From assembly GCF_024753145.1 (NCBI RefSeq), contig NZ_JANUGU010000004.1:310001-374000 (forward strand): a DNA stretch of 64,000 bases. The letters are read 5' to 3'. Positions 1-8,129 of this stretch are shown here, piece by piece. Position numbers and translations under genes: made by a program. The DNA comes from Massilia terrae. Lineage in GTDB: Bacteria > Pseudomonadota > Gammaproteobacteria > Burkholderiales > Burkholderiaceae_D. The notes below the pieces were generated by a model. The model was not told the DNA's origin. It did no database searches and saw only the letters and a program-made list of their open reading frames with translations. How positions within the stretch are numbered: position 1 is the first letter of the stretch; the number at the start of each line of letters is the position of its first letter.

Positions 1-1481
1 AACACGCGCACCAGCGACTGCGTGTTCAGCCGGTTGGGCGCCATCTCGATGCGCTGCATGTCAGGCGGGAAGCTGAACATCTCGCGCGTGGTGTCGGCGT
101 TCAGGTAGCGCATCGGCAGCGCGTACTTCTCCGGCGGCGTGAAACGCTGTTGCGGCGAGGCGAGGATGAATCCCCACTCGCCGAACGAGGGCACGTAGGC
201 GTGGTAGGGCCAGGTTGCGAGTCCGACGTCGCGCAGTGTCGCATCGATGGTCCAGAACGCGTGCGGCGCGAAGAACGGCGACGTCGACTGCACCACGATC
301 ATGCCATTGGCCGACACGTGCTTCTTCAGCATGCCGAAGAACGGCACCGAATACAGTTTGCCGAGCGCGAAGCTGGAAGGATCGGGGAAGTCCACGATGG
401 CCGCGTCGAACATGTCATCGGCGTGCTGCAGCCAGATCGCCGCGTCGGCATTGATGACGGTGACGCGCGGGTCGGAGAACGAGCCGTGATTGAGCTTGAC
501 CAGTTCGGCGCGGGTCTTGAAGGCGCCGGTCATGGCCGGGTCGAGGTCGACCAGGGTCACGTGCTTGATGTTCGGGTAGCGCAGGATCTCGCGCAGCGCC
601 AGCCCGTCGCCGCCGCCCAGCACCAGCACGCTGCGCGCCCACGGCATCGAGCCAAGCATCGGGTGCACCAGCGCCTCGTGGTAGCGGTATTCGTCGCGCG
701 AGGAGAACTGCAGGTTGCCGTTGATGTAGAGGCGCATGTCGTCCTTCCAGCGCGTGATCACCAGCCGCTGGTAGGGCGTGGTGGTCGAGAACACCACCTC
801 GTCGCCGAACAGGCCATGCTCGCCCCACTCCACCATGCGATCCGACGCGGCGAAGCCCGCGACCAGCGCGCACAGCACGACGCTGGCCCGCGTCACGCGT
901 GCGCCGGCGTGGGCCAGCTCGTGGCGGAAGGTGTACAGGGTCCAGAACGCGACGCCGACATTGAGCATCCCGAACAGGAAGCCGGTGCGCACCAGGCCAA
1001 GATGCGGCGCCAGCACCAGCGGGAATAGCAGCGAGACCGCCAGCGCGCCCAGGTAGTCGAAGGTCAGCACGCGGCTCACCAGTTCGTTGAATTCGGTGCG
1101 GCGCGCGTTCAGCGCCCGCATCACCAGCGGCACCTCCATGCCGACCAGCGCGCCGATCATGAAGACCAGTACATACAGCATGGTGCGGAACGGCGTCGTC
1201 ATCCACGAGAAGGTCATGAACAGCAGCGCCGCCGACACGCCCCCGATCAGGCCCACGGCCAGCTCGATGTCGATGAAGCGCGCCAGCACGTCTTCCTCGC
1301 GCACATATTTGGAGAAGTGCGCGCCGACGCCCATCGCGAATAGGTAGCAGCCGATGATGGTCGAGAACTGCAGGATCGAATCGCCCAGCAGGTAGCTGGA
1401 CAGGGCGCCGGCGATCAGCTCGTAGGCCAGGCCGCAGGAAGCGACAACAAATACTGAAAGGATCAGAATTCTTTTGGTCAT
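1..1481 (-). CDS. Membrane-anchored spermidine synthase (polyamine aminopropyltransferase), 3' end beyond window
   Basis: The enzyme is expected to transfer an aminopropyl group from decarboxylated AdoMet to a polyamine. Roughly the first 210 residues form several hydrophobic segments, a multi-spanning membrane region placed ahead of the catalytic domain. The catalytic part shows the family signatures: NGNLQFSSRDEYRYHEALVHP-type substrate loop, the nucleotide-binding GGGDGLALRE followed by an acidic strand end (LVDLD), and DFPDPSSFALGKLYS. ATG at 1479-1481 is the first in-frame start after the divergent gene. The frame is open to base 1, so the C-terminus is missing. It is divergent from the DUF350-SPFH-DUF4178-speD operon, which supplies its co-substrate. 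The family assignment is firm; the polyamine acceptor is not determinable. Confidence 0.9.
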   Translation of the reverse strand, partial: MTKRILILSVFVVASCGLAYELIAGALSSYLLGDSILQFSTIIGCYLFAMGVGAHFSKYVREEDVLARFIDIELAVGLIGGVSAALLFMTFSWMTTPFRTMLYVLVFMIGALVGMEVPLVMRALNARRTEFNELVSRVLTFDYLGALAVSLLFPLVLAPHLGLVRTGFLFGMLNVGVAFWTLYTFRHELAHAGARVTRASVVLCALVAGFAASDRMVEWGEHGLFGDEVVFSTTTPYQRLVITRWKDDMRLYINGNLQFSSRDEYRYHEALVHPMLGSMPWARSVLVLGGGDGLALREILRYPNIKHVTLVDLDPAMTGAFKTRAELVKLNHGSFSDPRVTVINADAAIWLQHADDMFDAAIVDFPDPSSFALGKLYSVPFFGMLKKHVSANGMIVVQSTSPFFAPHAFWTIDATLRDVGLATWPYHAYVPSFGEWGFILASPQQRFTPPEKYALPMRYLNADTTREMFSFPPDMQRIEMAPNRLNTQSLVRV

Positions 1482-1542
1482 GAATCGTCTTTTGCTCTAA
1501 GATGCCTTTGCTGTCATTTCGACTATTTCTTTGGAGAACGTC

Positions 1543-1929
1543 GTGCCCGTCATCCTAAACTATCTGCTGCACTTGGCTACAGCTGCCGCGCTGGTTTTGG
1601 TATTTTTTGTGGTCTACGTTCGCATCACCCCCTACGACGAAGTCCTGCTGGTCCGCCAGGGTAATGGCGCCGCCGCGCTGTCGCTGGGCGGCTCGCTGCT
1701 CGGTTTTTCGGCAACCGTCGCCTCTGCGCTGGCGCACACGGCGGACTACTATCAGTTCATCGGCTGGGCGCTGGGTGCGATGCTGGTGCAGGTGCTGGTG
1801 TTCGCGATCGCAACCAGGCTGCTGCACATGTCCAAGGACCAGATCGAAGCGAACAACTGCGCATTCGGCGGCCTGCTCGGGGCGATTTCGCTGTCGATCG
1901 GCGTCGTCAACGCAGGCTGCATATCCTGA
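1543..1929 (+). CDS. DUF350 (YjfL-like) small membrane protein
   Basis: About 128 residues with four hydrophobic segments and a polar pair (ITPYDE) after the first, the pattern of DUF350/YjfL inner-membrane proteins. I chose GTG at 1543 over an in-frame TTG at 1531 because GGAGAA (1533-1538) sits just upstream of the GTG as a ribosome-binding site. First gene of a plus-strand operon with an SPFH protein, a DUF4178 protein, a small Gly-rich protein and speD. DUF350 proteins have no established biochemical role, but recurrent association with spermidine-synthase-like and membrane-stress genes is known for the family. Function here is inferred only from context. Confidence 0.8.
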   Translation: MPVILNYLLHLATAAALVLVFFVVYVRITPYDEVLLVRQGNGAAALSLGGSLLGFSATVASALAHTADYYQFIGWALGAMLVQVLVFAIATRLLHMSKDQIEANNCAFGGLLGAISLSIGVVNAGCIS

Positions 1930-1954
1930 CCCTCTACTCACCGGGAGATCCATC

Positions 1955-2995
1955 ATGTCCCTAGGCTCATTCATCAAGAAGCAGTTCATTGACGTCATCC
2001 AGTGGAACGAGGATGTGGATGGCGTGCTGGCGTGGCGCTTTCCGATGCAGGACTTCGAAATCCAGAACGGCGGCATCCTGATCGTGCGCGAGTCGCAGGT
2101 CGCGGTGTTCGTCAACGAAGGCCAGGTGGCCGACGTGTTCGGCCCCGGCACGCACAAGCTGACCACGCAGACGCTGCCCGTGCTGACCAACCTGAAGAAC
2201 TGGGACAAGCTGTTCCAGTCGCCGTTCAAGTCGGACGTGTACTTCTTCAGCACCCGCGTGCAGACCGGCCGCAAATGGGGCACGCCGCAGCCGATCACGA
2301 TCCGCGACAAGGACTTCGACATGATCCGCGTGCGCGCCTTCGGCATCTACTCGTACCGGGTCGCCGATCCGCGCAAGTTCTTCACCGAGATCAGCGGCAC
2401 GCGCGAGGCCTACACCCGCGACCAGGTCGAAGACCAGCTGCGCGGGATCCTGATGGCGACCATGGCCACCTCGCTGGGCGCGTCGCAACTGCCCTTCCTC
2501 GACATGGCGGCCAACCAGGCCCTGATGGCGCAGCAGGTCAAGGGCGACCTCGGCGCCGCGTTCGCGCGCTACGGCATCGGGCTGGATGAATTCAACGTCG
2601 CCAGCGTCAGCCTGCCGGAAGAACTGCAGGCCGCGCTGGACGAGCGCATTTCGGCCGGCATGAAGGGCAGCCTGTCGGCCGAGAAGATGGGCGGCTTCAC
2701 CCAGTTCCAGGTGGCGAGCAGCATCCCGCTGGCGGCGCAAAATGAAGGCGGTATCGCGGGCCTGGGCGCCGGCGTCGGCGCGGGCATGGCGGTGGGCCAG
2801 GCGATGGCGCAGGGCTTGTCCGGCGCGTTCGCCCAGCCGCAGGCTCCTGCCGCTGCCGGCGCAGCTGCCGCTCCCGCCGCCGAATCGATCGAAGACCGGC
2901 TGGCCAAGCTCAAGGGCCTGCTGGACAAGGGACTGATCTCGCAGGCCGACTACGACGGCACCAAGGCCGAGCTGCTCAAGAAACTGATCGGCTAG
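1955..2995 (+). CDS. SPFH-domain protein with C-terminal SHOCT motif (YdjI/virion-core-like)
   Basis: 346 residues. Residues about 25-240 form an SPFH/band-7-like domain (LIVRESQVAVFVNEGQ, then an RAFGIYSYRV strand region). A Gly/Ala-rich linker with GAGVGAGMAVGQAMAQG follows near residues 265-285. The C-terminal ~35 residues (IEDRLAKLKGLLDKGLIS) match the SHOCT oligomerisation/anchoring motif. The architecture resembles the 'virion core protein' group that includes Bacillus YdjI, which scaffolds membrane-stress proteins. The ATG follows a GGGAG site. It lies 25 bases after the DUF350 gene and 10 bases before the DUF4178 gene. A role as a membrane-associated scaffold is inference from family and context. 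Confidence 0.85.
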   Translation: MSLGSFIKKQFIDVIQWNEDVDGVLAWRFPMQDFEIQNGGILIVRESQVAVFVNEGQVADVFGPGTHKLTTQTLPVLTNLKNWDKLFQSPFKSDVYFFSTRVQTGRKWGTPQPITIRDKDFDMIRVRAFGIYSYRVADPRKFFTEISGTREAYTRDQVEDQLRGILMATMATSLGASQLPFLDMAANQALMAQQVKGDLGAAFARYGIGLDEFNVASVSLPEELQAALDERISAGMKGSLSAEKMGGFTQFQVASSIPLAAQNEGGIAGLGAGVGAGMAVGQAMAQGLSGAFAQPQAPAAAGAAAAPAAESIEDRLAKLKGLLDKGLISQADYDGTKAELLKKLIG

Positions 2996-3005
2996 GCGCG
3001 CCTGC

Positions 3006-4466
3006 ATGCAAACAGTCTCCTGCCCGAGCTGCGGCGCACCGGTCGAATTCAAGTCGCACACCTCCGTCATGGCGGTGTGCGATTTCTGCCGCGCGGTGGT
3101 CGTCAAGGACGGCGATGCGGTCAAGGACTTCGGCAAGCTGTCGCAGGTGCTGGAAGATTATTCGCGCATCCAGATCGGCACCGCGGGCGTGTTCGCGGCG
3201 CGCCATTTTACCGTCGTGGGCCGCATCCAGCTGCGCTATTCGGCGGGCATGTGGAACGAGTGGTACCTGCTGTTCGATGACGGCGGCACCGGCTGGCTGG
3301 GCGATTCCTCGGGCCTGTACGTAGTCACCACTGAACGCCCGCTCGGCGCGGCGTGGCCGCCGTTCGAACAGATCGAGCCGGGGCGCGACTACGAATTCGG
3401 CCTGGGCCGCTTTACCGCCGCCGAGAAGCGCATCGCCGAGTGCATCGGCGGCCAGGGCGAGCTGCCGTTCCGTGTCGGACAGGGCTGGCAGGCGCGCGTG
3501 GCGGACCTGCGCAGCGGGGCCGGTTTCGCGACCCTCGATTATTCGGACGGCGACAAGCCGGTGCTGTACGCCGGCAGCGCCGTCACGCTGGAACAGATGC
3601 AGTGCCAGCTGCTGCGCGAAGACGACCAGATCCGCGAGAGCTCCGGCAAGTACCGCGGCAAGGTGCAGTCGCTGGAGTGCCCGGCCTGCGGCACCGCGAT
3701 CAGCTACCTGCCCGGCCTGACCTCCAACATCGTCTGCCAGAGCTGCCACACGCAGCTCGATGCGGCCAGCCCGAAGGTGCAGGTACTGGCCAAGGGCGCG
3801 CAGATGGAACGCGTGAGCTTCACGCTGCCGGTCGGCGCGAAGGGCAGCATCAACGGCGCGGCCTGGCAGGTGCTGGGCGCCATGCGCCGCAGCGACGACG
3901 AAGGCACCGGCTGGACCGAATACCTCTTGTACAGCACCAGCGAGTCCTTTTTCTGGCTGGTCGAAACGGATGAAGGCTGGTCGCGCGCCAAGGTGATGGA
4001 CAACTGGCCGGAAGCCGGCCACTTCGATGACCAGTCGGTGGTGGTGGACAAGGTCCCATTCAAGAAGCTGTATTCGTACACGGCGCGCGTGGACTACGTG
4101 GCCGGCGCCTTCAACTGGCGCGTGGCGGTCGGCGACACCGTGCGCGTGGCCGAATACGAGCGCGCGCCGAGCCGGCTGGCAGGCGAGCGCACGGCGGAAG
4201 AGCTGACCTGGTCGCGCTCGACGCCGGTCGCGTTCGACCAGGTGTGCGCGTGGTTCCAGGCCGACGTGCCGTCGCTGCGGCGGGTGGCTGCGGCGCCCCG
4301 GCCTGCCGCTTCGGCGCGCACGCAGGCGCAAACCTTCATGTGGTGGATGCTCGGCCTGAATGCGATCCCGCTGCTGCTGAATTTTTCGGGCACGATCATG
4401 TGGATGATCCTCGGCTTGATCGCGCTATTCGTGCCGCCCGGCTTCGTCAAGGGCGACGACTCATGA
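3006..4466 (+). CDS. DUF4178 protein with two zinc ribbons and C-terminal membrane segments
   Basis: 486 residues. An N-terminal zinc ribbon has cysteine pairs at 6/9 and 25/28. A first DUF4178-like beta-rich domain spans about 50-205. A second zinc ribbon has cysteines at 225/228 and 244/247, followed by a second DUF4178-like domain to about 415. The C-terminus holds two hydrophobic segments (about 440-480). The internal duplication (ribbon plus DUF4178, twice) is clear from the parallel WNEWYLLFDDGGTGWL and GWTEYLLYSTSESFFWL motifs. The stop codon overlaps the next ATG (ATGA). DUF4178 has no defined activity; co-occurrence with SPFH, DUF350 and SpeD genes is typical of the family. Confidence 0.85.
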   Translation: MQTVSCPSCGAPVEFKSHTSVMAVCDFCRAVVVKDGDAVKDFGKLSQVLEDYSRIQIGTAGVFAARHFTVVGRIQLRYSAGMWNEWYLLFDDGGTGWLGDSSGLYVVTTERPLGAAWPPFEQIEPGRDYEFGLGRFTAAEKRIAECIGGQGELPFRVGQGWQARVADLRSGAGFATLDYSDGDKPVLYAGSAVTLEQMQCQLLREDDQIRESSGKYRGKVQSLECPACGTAISYLPGLTSNIVCQSCHTQLDAASPKVQVLAKGAQMERVSFTLPVGAKGSINGAAWQVLGAMRRSDDEGTGWTEYLLYSTSESFFWLVETDEGWSRAKVMDNWPEAGHFDDQSVVVDKVPFKKLYSYTARVDYVAGAFNWRVAVGDTVRVAEYERAPSRLAGERTAEELTWSRSTPVAFDQVCAWFQADVPSLRRVAAAPRPAASARTQAQTFMWWMLGLNAIPLLLNFSGTIMWMILGLIALFVPPGFVKGDDS

Positions 4467-4636
4467 ACAAGAACTTCTTCCTGTACGCGATCCTGGTGAC
4501 CGCGTTTTCCACCTTGATGAGCTGGTCGAACCTGATGACGGCGTCGTCCAAGGCCAGCACCGGCGGCAGCAGCTGGAGCACGAACTCGCGCGGCGGCTAT
4601 AGCGGCGGCTTCTCCGGCGGCGGCGGGCACAAGTGA
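4463..4636 (+). CDS. Small membrane protein with Ser/Gly-rich tail
   Basis: 57 residues: one N-terminal hydrophobic segment (FFLYAILVTAFSTLMSW), then a Ser/Thr stretch ending in GGYSGGFSGGGGHK. It is translationally coupled at both ends: its ATG overlaps the DUF4178 stop and its TGA overlaps the speD GTG. That coupling, rather than sequence similarity, is the main support for a real gene. The tail resembles the Gly-rich tails of TPM-type proteins. Function unknown; probably a membrane-tethered partner of the upstream proteins. Confidence 0.75.
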   Translation: MNKNFFLYAILVTAFSTLMSWSNLMTASSKASTGGSSWSTNSRGGYSGGFSGGGGHK

Positions 4637-4992
4637 CCGGCGCGTTCCGCCCGGCCGGCGTGCACCTGCTGGCCGATCTTCACCAGGTCGACGCAGCGCT
4701 GCTGTCCGATCCCGCCCGCATCGATGTGCTGCTGCGCGAGGCCGCGCTGGCGGCCGGCGCGCGCATCCTGCACGGCCACTTCCACAACTTCGGCGCCGGC
4801 ATGGGCGTGACCGGCGTGCTGCTGCTGGCGGAATCGCACATCTCGATCCACACCTGGCCGGAGCACGGCTTCGCGGCGGTGGACATCTTCATGTGCGGCG
4901 CGGCCCAGCCGGAGCGCGCGCTCGGCATCATCGACGCCGCGCTGCAGCCGCTTGCGCGAAACGTCAAGACGGTCGAGCGCGGACAGCTATAA
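4633..4992 (+). CDS. speD: S-adenosylmethionine decarboxylase proenzyme (class 1, prokaryotic)
   Basis: 119 residues, the usual length for the bacterial SpeD form. It decarboxylates AdoMet to give the aminopropyl donor for spermidine synthase. The self-processing motif ESHISIHTWPE is intact; cleavage is expected between Glu67 and Ser68 to form the pyruvoyl group. The GTG start overlaps the preceding stop (GTGA). The gene closes an operon of membrane and scaffold proteins and is divergent from a spermidine synthase, so the two enzymes form a complete aminopropyl-transfer pair. No ornithine or arginine decarboxylase is present in the window. Confidence 0.93.
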   Translation: MTGAFRPAGVHLLADLHQVDAALLSDPARIDVLLREAALAAGARILHGHFHNFGAGMGVTGVLLLAESHISIHTWPEHGFAAVDIFMCGAAQPERALGIIDAALQPLARNVKTVERGQL

Positions 4993-4993
4993 T
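4988..4993 (+). promoter_or_regulatory. Candidate -10 element (TATAAT) for the CoA-transferase gene
   Basis: A perfect TATAAT overlaps the speD stop codon 34 bases before the CoA-transferase ATG. No good -35 hexamer lies at the matching distance, so the promoter is likely but unproven. It would separate the CoA-transferase from the speD operon. Confidence 0.45.
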
Positions 4994-5026
4994 CGCCGCT
5001 GTTTTCGCACACCGGACGGTATCTTC

Positions 5027-6274
5027 ATGAGCACTTCGAATTCCACCCCGCTGCCCAAGGCGCTGGGCCACATCCGCGTTCTCGACCTGTCGCGCGTGCT
5101 GGCCGGTCCGTGGTGCTCGCAGAACCTGGCCGACCTTGGCGCGGACGTGATCAAGATCGAGCGCCCCGGCAGCGGCGACGACACGCGCGCCTGGGGCCCG
5201 CCGTACGCGAAAGATGCCGTAGGGCGCGACACCAGCGAGGCGGCTTACTACCTGTCTGCCAACCGCGGCAAGCGCTCGGTCACGGTCGACATCGCGTCGC
5301 CGGAGGGCCAGGCGCTGGTCCGCGAGCTGGCGCGGCATGCCGACGTGGTGCTGGAGAACTTCAAGGTCGGACAGCTCAAGCGCTACGGCCTGGATTACGA
5401 GTCGCTGAAGGCGGTCAAGCCGGACATCGTGTACTGCTCGATCACTGGCTTCGGCCAGGACGGGCCGTACGCGCACCGCGCCGGTTACGACTTCCTGATC
5501 CAGGGAATGGGCGGGCTGATGTCCGTCACCGGCGAACGCGACGAGCTGCCGGGCGGCGGTCCGCAGAAGGTCGGCGTGGCGCTGACCGACCTGATGACCG
5601 GGATGTACGCGACGGTGGCGGTGCTGGCCGCCCTCACCCACCGCGACCGCACCGGCGAAGGCCAGTACATCGACATGGCGCTGCTCGACACCCAGGTCGC
5701 GATGCTGGCCAATGTGGGCAGCAATTACCTCAACAGCGGCAAGCCGCCCAAGCGCTGGGGCAATGCGCATCCGAACATCGTGCCGTACCAGACCTTTGCC
5801 TGCGCGGACGGGCACATCATCGTCGCGGCCGGGAACGATGGGCAGTACCAGAAGTTTGTCGAGGCCGGCGGGCGGCGCGAGCTGGCGCTTGACCCGCGCT
5901 TTGCGACCAATCCGATGCGCGTGAAGAACCGCGACACGCTGGTGCCGCTGCTGGCCGAGATGGTGCGCGAGCGCCGCCGTGATGAGTGGATCGCGATGCT
6001 GGAGGCGGTGGGCGTGCCTTGCGGGCCGATCAACGATGTCGGCGAGGTGTTCGACAATCCGCAGGTGCGCTCGCGCGGGATCGAGATCGAGGTGCCGCAT
6101 GCGGCGGCGGGCACGGTCAAGCTGGTGCGCAGCCCGATGAAGATGTCGGCCACGCCGGCCACCAGCGACAAGGCGCCGCCGATGCTGGGCGAGCATACCG
6201 ACGAGGTGCTGAGCGAGATGCTGGGAAAGGACGAAGCCGAGATCGCGGCGCTGCGGGGCAAGGGCGTCGTTTAA
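5027..6274 (+). CDS. CaiB/BaiF family (class III) CoA-transferase
   Basis: 415 residues, a normal length. Class III enzymes move CoA between carboxylic acids through an aspartyl intermediate. Family signatures are present: VLDLSRVLAGPWCSQNLADLGADVIKIE at the N-terminus, FKVGQLKRYGLDYESLK, and MALLDTQVAML, whose Asp is the expected catalytic residue. ATG 5027 was chosen over an upstream in-frame start because the upstream 25 residues overlap speD and are not family-like. The substrate cannot be told. It follows speD closely but has its own -10 candidate, and nothing links it functionally to polyamines. Confidence 0.9.
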   Translation: MSTSNSTPLPKALGHIRVLDLSRVLAGPWCSQNLADLGADVIKIERPGSGDDTRAWGPPYAKDAVGRDTSEAAYYLSANRGKRSVTVDIASPEGQALVRELARHADVVLENFKVGQLKRYGLDYESLKAVKPDIVYCSITGFGQDGPYAHRAGYDFLIQGMGGLMSVTGERDELPGGGPQKVGVALTDLMTGMYATVAVLAALTHRDRTGEGQYIDMALLDTQVAMLANVGSNYLNSGKPPKRWGNAHPNIVPYQTFACADGHIIVAAGNDGQYQKFVEAGGRRELALDPRFATNPMRVKNRDTLVPLLAEMVRERRRDEWIAMLEAVGVPCGPINDVGEVFDNPQVRSRGIEIEVPHAAAGTVKLVRSPMKMSATPATSDKAPPMLGEHTDEVLSEMLGKDEAEIAALRGKGVV

Positions 6275-6306
6275 GCCAAGCGAAACGAAACGCTCGAATC
6301 AAACAG

Positions 6307-6338
6307 ACCGTCGTTCCCGCTTCCGCGGGAACGACGGT
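6307..6338. repeat. REP-like palindrome (14-bp perfect arms)
   Basis: Arms ACCGTCGTTCCCGC and GCGGGAACGACGGT with a 4-base loop, lying between the CoA-transferase and the convergent 6357-6683 gene. One member of the window-wide palindrome family; it may also act as a transcription terminator for both genes. Confidence 0.8.
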
Positions 6339-6356
6339 ATCTGTTTTGCGGACCTG

Positions 6357-6683
6357 TTAATGCAATTTATGCTTGAAGTCCGACAGCTCGCTATGCACCC
6401 TCGTCACCATCGCCTCAAGATGCGCGGGCATATGCGAGGCGCTGCGCGACACGCGCTTGGCTTCATCGCCCATCGCTTCCAGGCTGTCCACGCACTCGGT
6501 AATGCGCTGCTGGTCGTTCGACTGCATCACGCTTTGCGCCTGGCGCGACTCGCGTGCCAGCTTTTCGATACAGTCGCGTAGCTCGTTGGGCGTGTCGGAA
6601 TCGGACCGGCATTCCTTTTGCGCTTCGCTGATAGTCTGCTGCAGGTGGTTGTACCGCTGCTGGATTTCGTTCTGCTGTAACAT
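6357..6683 (-). CDS. Small hydrophilic coiled-coil protein, function unknown
   Basis: 108 residues, strongly helical and charged, no membrane segment or signal peptide. Heptad-like spacing runs through most of the chain, suggesting a coiled coil. A GGAGG site lies 5 bases before the ATG, and codon use fits its neighbours. I do not recognise the family. It could be a small cytosolic structural or chaperone-like protein. The MFS gene lies upstream on the same strand with a 52-base gap, so they may share a transcript. Confidence 0.65.
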   Translation of the reverse strand: MLQQNEIQQRYNHLQQTISEAQKECRSDSDTPNELRDCIEKLARESRQAQSVMQSNDQQRITECVDSLEAMGDEAKRVSRSASHMPAHLEAMVTRVHSELSDFKHKLH

Positions 6684-6735
6684 GCTGACCTCCGTTCAAT
6701 GAGTCCAATTTGATCCGCAGGCGCAGCCGAAGTTC

Positions 6736-7956
6736 TCAGCGTTGCGCCTCCAGCGGATTGAGCGGCACGAGCCCGCGCAACCTCCATGCCACCGCCAGCG
6801 CCACCGCCAGGATCGTTCCCAACAGCAGCACCACGCCCGGCCACCCCCCGTGCGACCACAGGTAGCCGGACACCCAGCCGATCACGCTCGACCCCAGGTA
6901 ATACATGAACAGATAAATCGCCGAGGCCAGCGCCTGCGGTGCGCGCGCGCGGCGGCCGACCCAGCTGCTCGCGACCGAATGCGACGCGAAAAAGCCGAAC
7001 GTGAACAGTCCCATGCCGATGACGATGGCGAGCACATTGTCGAGTAAGGTGATCAATAAGCCCGACAGCATCACCGACATCACCGCCCACAATACATTGC
7101 GGCGGCCAAACCTGTCGGCCAATTTGCCAGCCCAGACCGAACTGAAGATGCCAAGCAAGTAAAGGATGGACAGCGCGCCCACCGCGCTCTGGCGCATGCC
7201 GAAGGGCGGCGCCAGCAGGCGGTAGCCGATGTAGTTGTACATGCTGACAAAGGCGCCCATCAGCAGGAAGGCCAGCAGGAACAGCCACGGCAGGCCTTTA
7301 TCTGTGAGGTGGGCGCGCAGGCCGGCCAGCAGCGCGCCGGCGCCGCGCTCGCCGGGGCGGAAGTTGCGCGAGGCCGGCAGGCTGCGCGAGAACTCGGAGG
7401 CCGCGTACAGGCCGGCGACGCCCATCGCGCCGACCGCGATCCGCCAGTCGAAGAAGTCGCTGATGAAGGAGGCGAGCACGCGGCCGATCATGCCGCCGAA
7501 GGCGCTGCCGCCGATGTAGGTGCCCATCGCGCTGCCCAGCGATTTGGGGTCGATCTCCTCGCTCAGGTAGGCCATGGCGACGGCCGGCATTCCGGCCAGC
7601 ATGAAGCCGAGCAGCGCGCGCAGGACCAGCAGCTGGGCGTAGCCGTGCGCGAAGGCGGCCAGCAGCGTCAGTACGCCGCCGCTGAACATCGAGGCCGCCA
7701 TCATGCGCTTGCGGCCGAAGCGGTCGGACAGCACGCTGGAGATCAGCAACGCGACGGCGAGCGTGCCGGTGGACAGGGACAGCGCGAGGCTGCTCTGGGC
7801 GGGCGTGAGGCCGAAGTCGCGCGCCAGCAGCGGCATCAGCGGCTGGATGCAATACAGGAGAGCGAAGGTGGAGAAGCCGCCGAAGGCCATCGCGCGATTG
7901 ATGCGTTTGTATTCGGGCGTGCCGAAGGCGATTGCGGAGTGCTGCATGACGAGCAT
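6736..7956 (-). CDS. MFS transporter (YnfM-like)
   Basis: About 406 residues with 12 predicted hydrophobic segments. The MFS loop motif appears twice: SDRFGRKRMMA after TM2 and ADRFGRRNVLW after TM8. The overall pattern is closest to YnfM-type exporters, but substrate is unknown. Two ATG codons, 7956 and 7947, are possible starts; neither has a strong ribosome-binding site. A longer open frame reaching upstream is excluded because it runs into a repeat and an antisense frame. No regulator is adjacent. Confidence 0.85.
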   Translation of the reverse strand: MLVMQHSAIAFGTPEYKRINRAMAFGGFSTFALLYCIQPLMPLLARDFGLTPAQSSLALSLSTGTLAVALLISSVLSDRFGRKRMMAASMFSGGVLTLLAAFAHGYAQLLVLRALLGFMLAGMPAVAMAYLSEEIDPKSLGSAMGTYIGGSAFGGMIGRVLASFISDFFDWRIAVGAMGVAGLYAASEFSRSLPASRNFRPGERGAGALLAGLRAHLTDKGLPWLFLLAFLLMGAFVSMYNYIGYRLLAPPFGMRQSAVGALSILYLLGIFSSVWAGKLADRFGRRNVLWAVMSVMLSGLLITLLDNVLAIVIGMGLFTFGFFASHSVASSWVGRRARAPQALASAIYLFMYYLGSSVIGWVSGYLWSHGGWPGVVLLLGTILAVALAVAWRLRGLVPLNPLEAQR

Positions 7957-8003
7957 GATACGCCGAAGGGACTGATGCTGCTGGGGCTGCCCCCGAAGCC
8001 AAC

Positions 8004-8036
8004 AGCACGTCGTCCCGGCGCAGGCCGGGACCCATG
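8004..8036. repeat. REP-like palindrome, CCGGGAC subtype
   Basis: GTCCCGGC-GCAG-GCCGGGAC (8012-8031) flanked by ACGTC and CCATG. The same extended sequence occurs inverted near 16517-16540. It fills part of the 173-base gap between the MFS gene and the 8130-9002 gene; the rest of the gap shows no clear feature. Confidence 0.6.
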
Positions 8037-8129
8037 CCGAGTTTGCGGGCCTGCGGCTGGAGCTTTGCGGCTGCGGACCCTGTCTATGGGCCACCGCCTG
8101 CTCGGGGACGACGGGCTCCGGGGGCGGGC

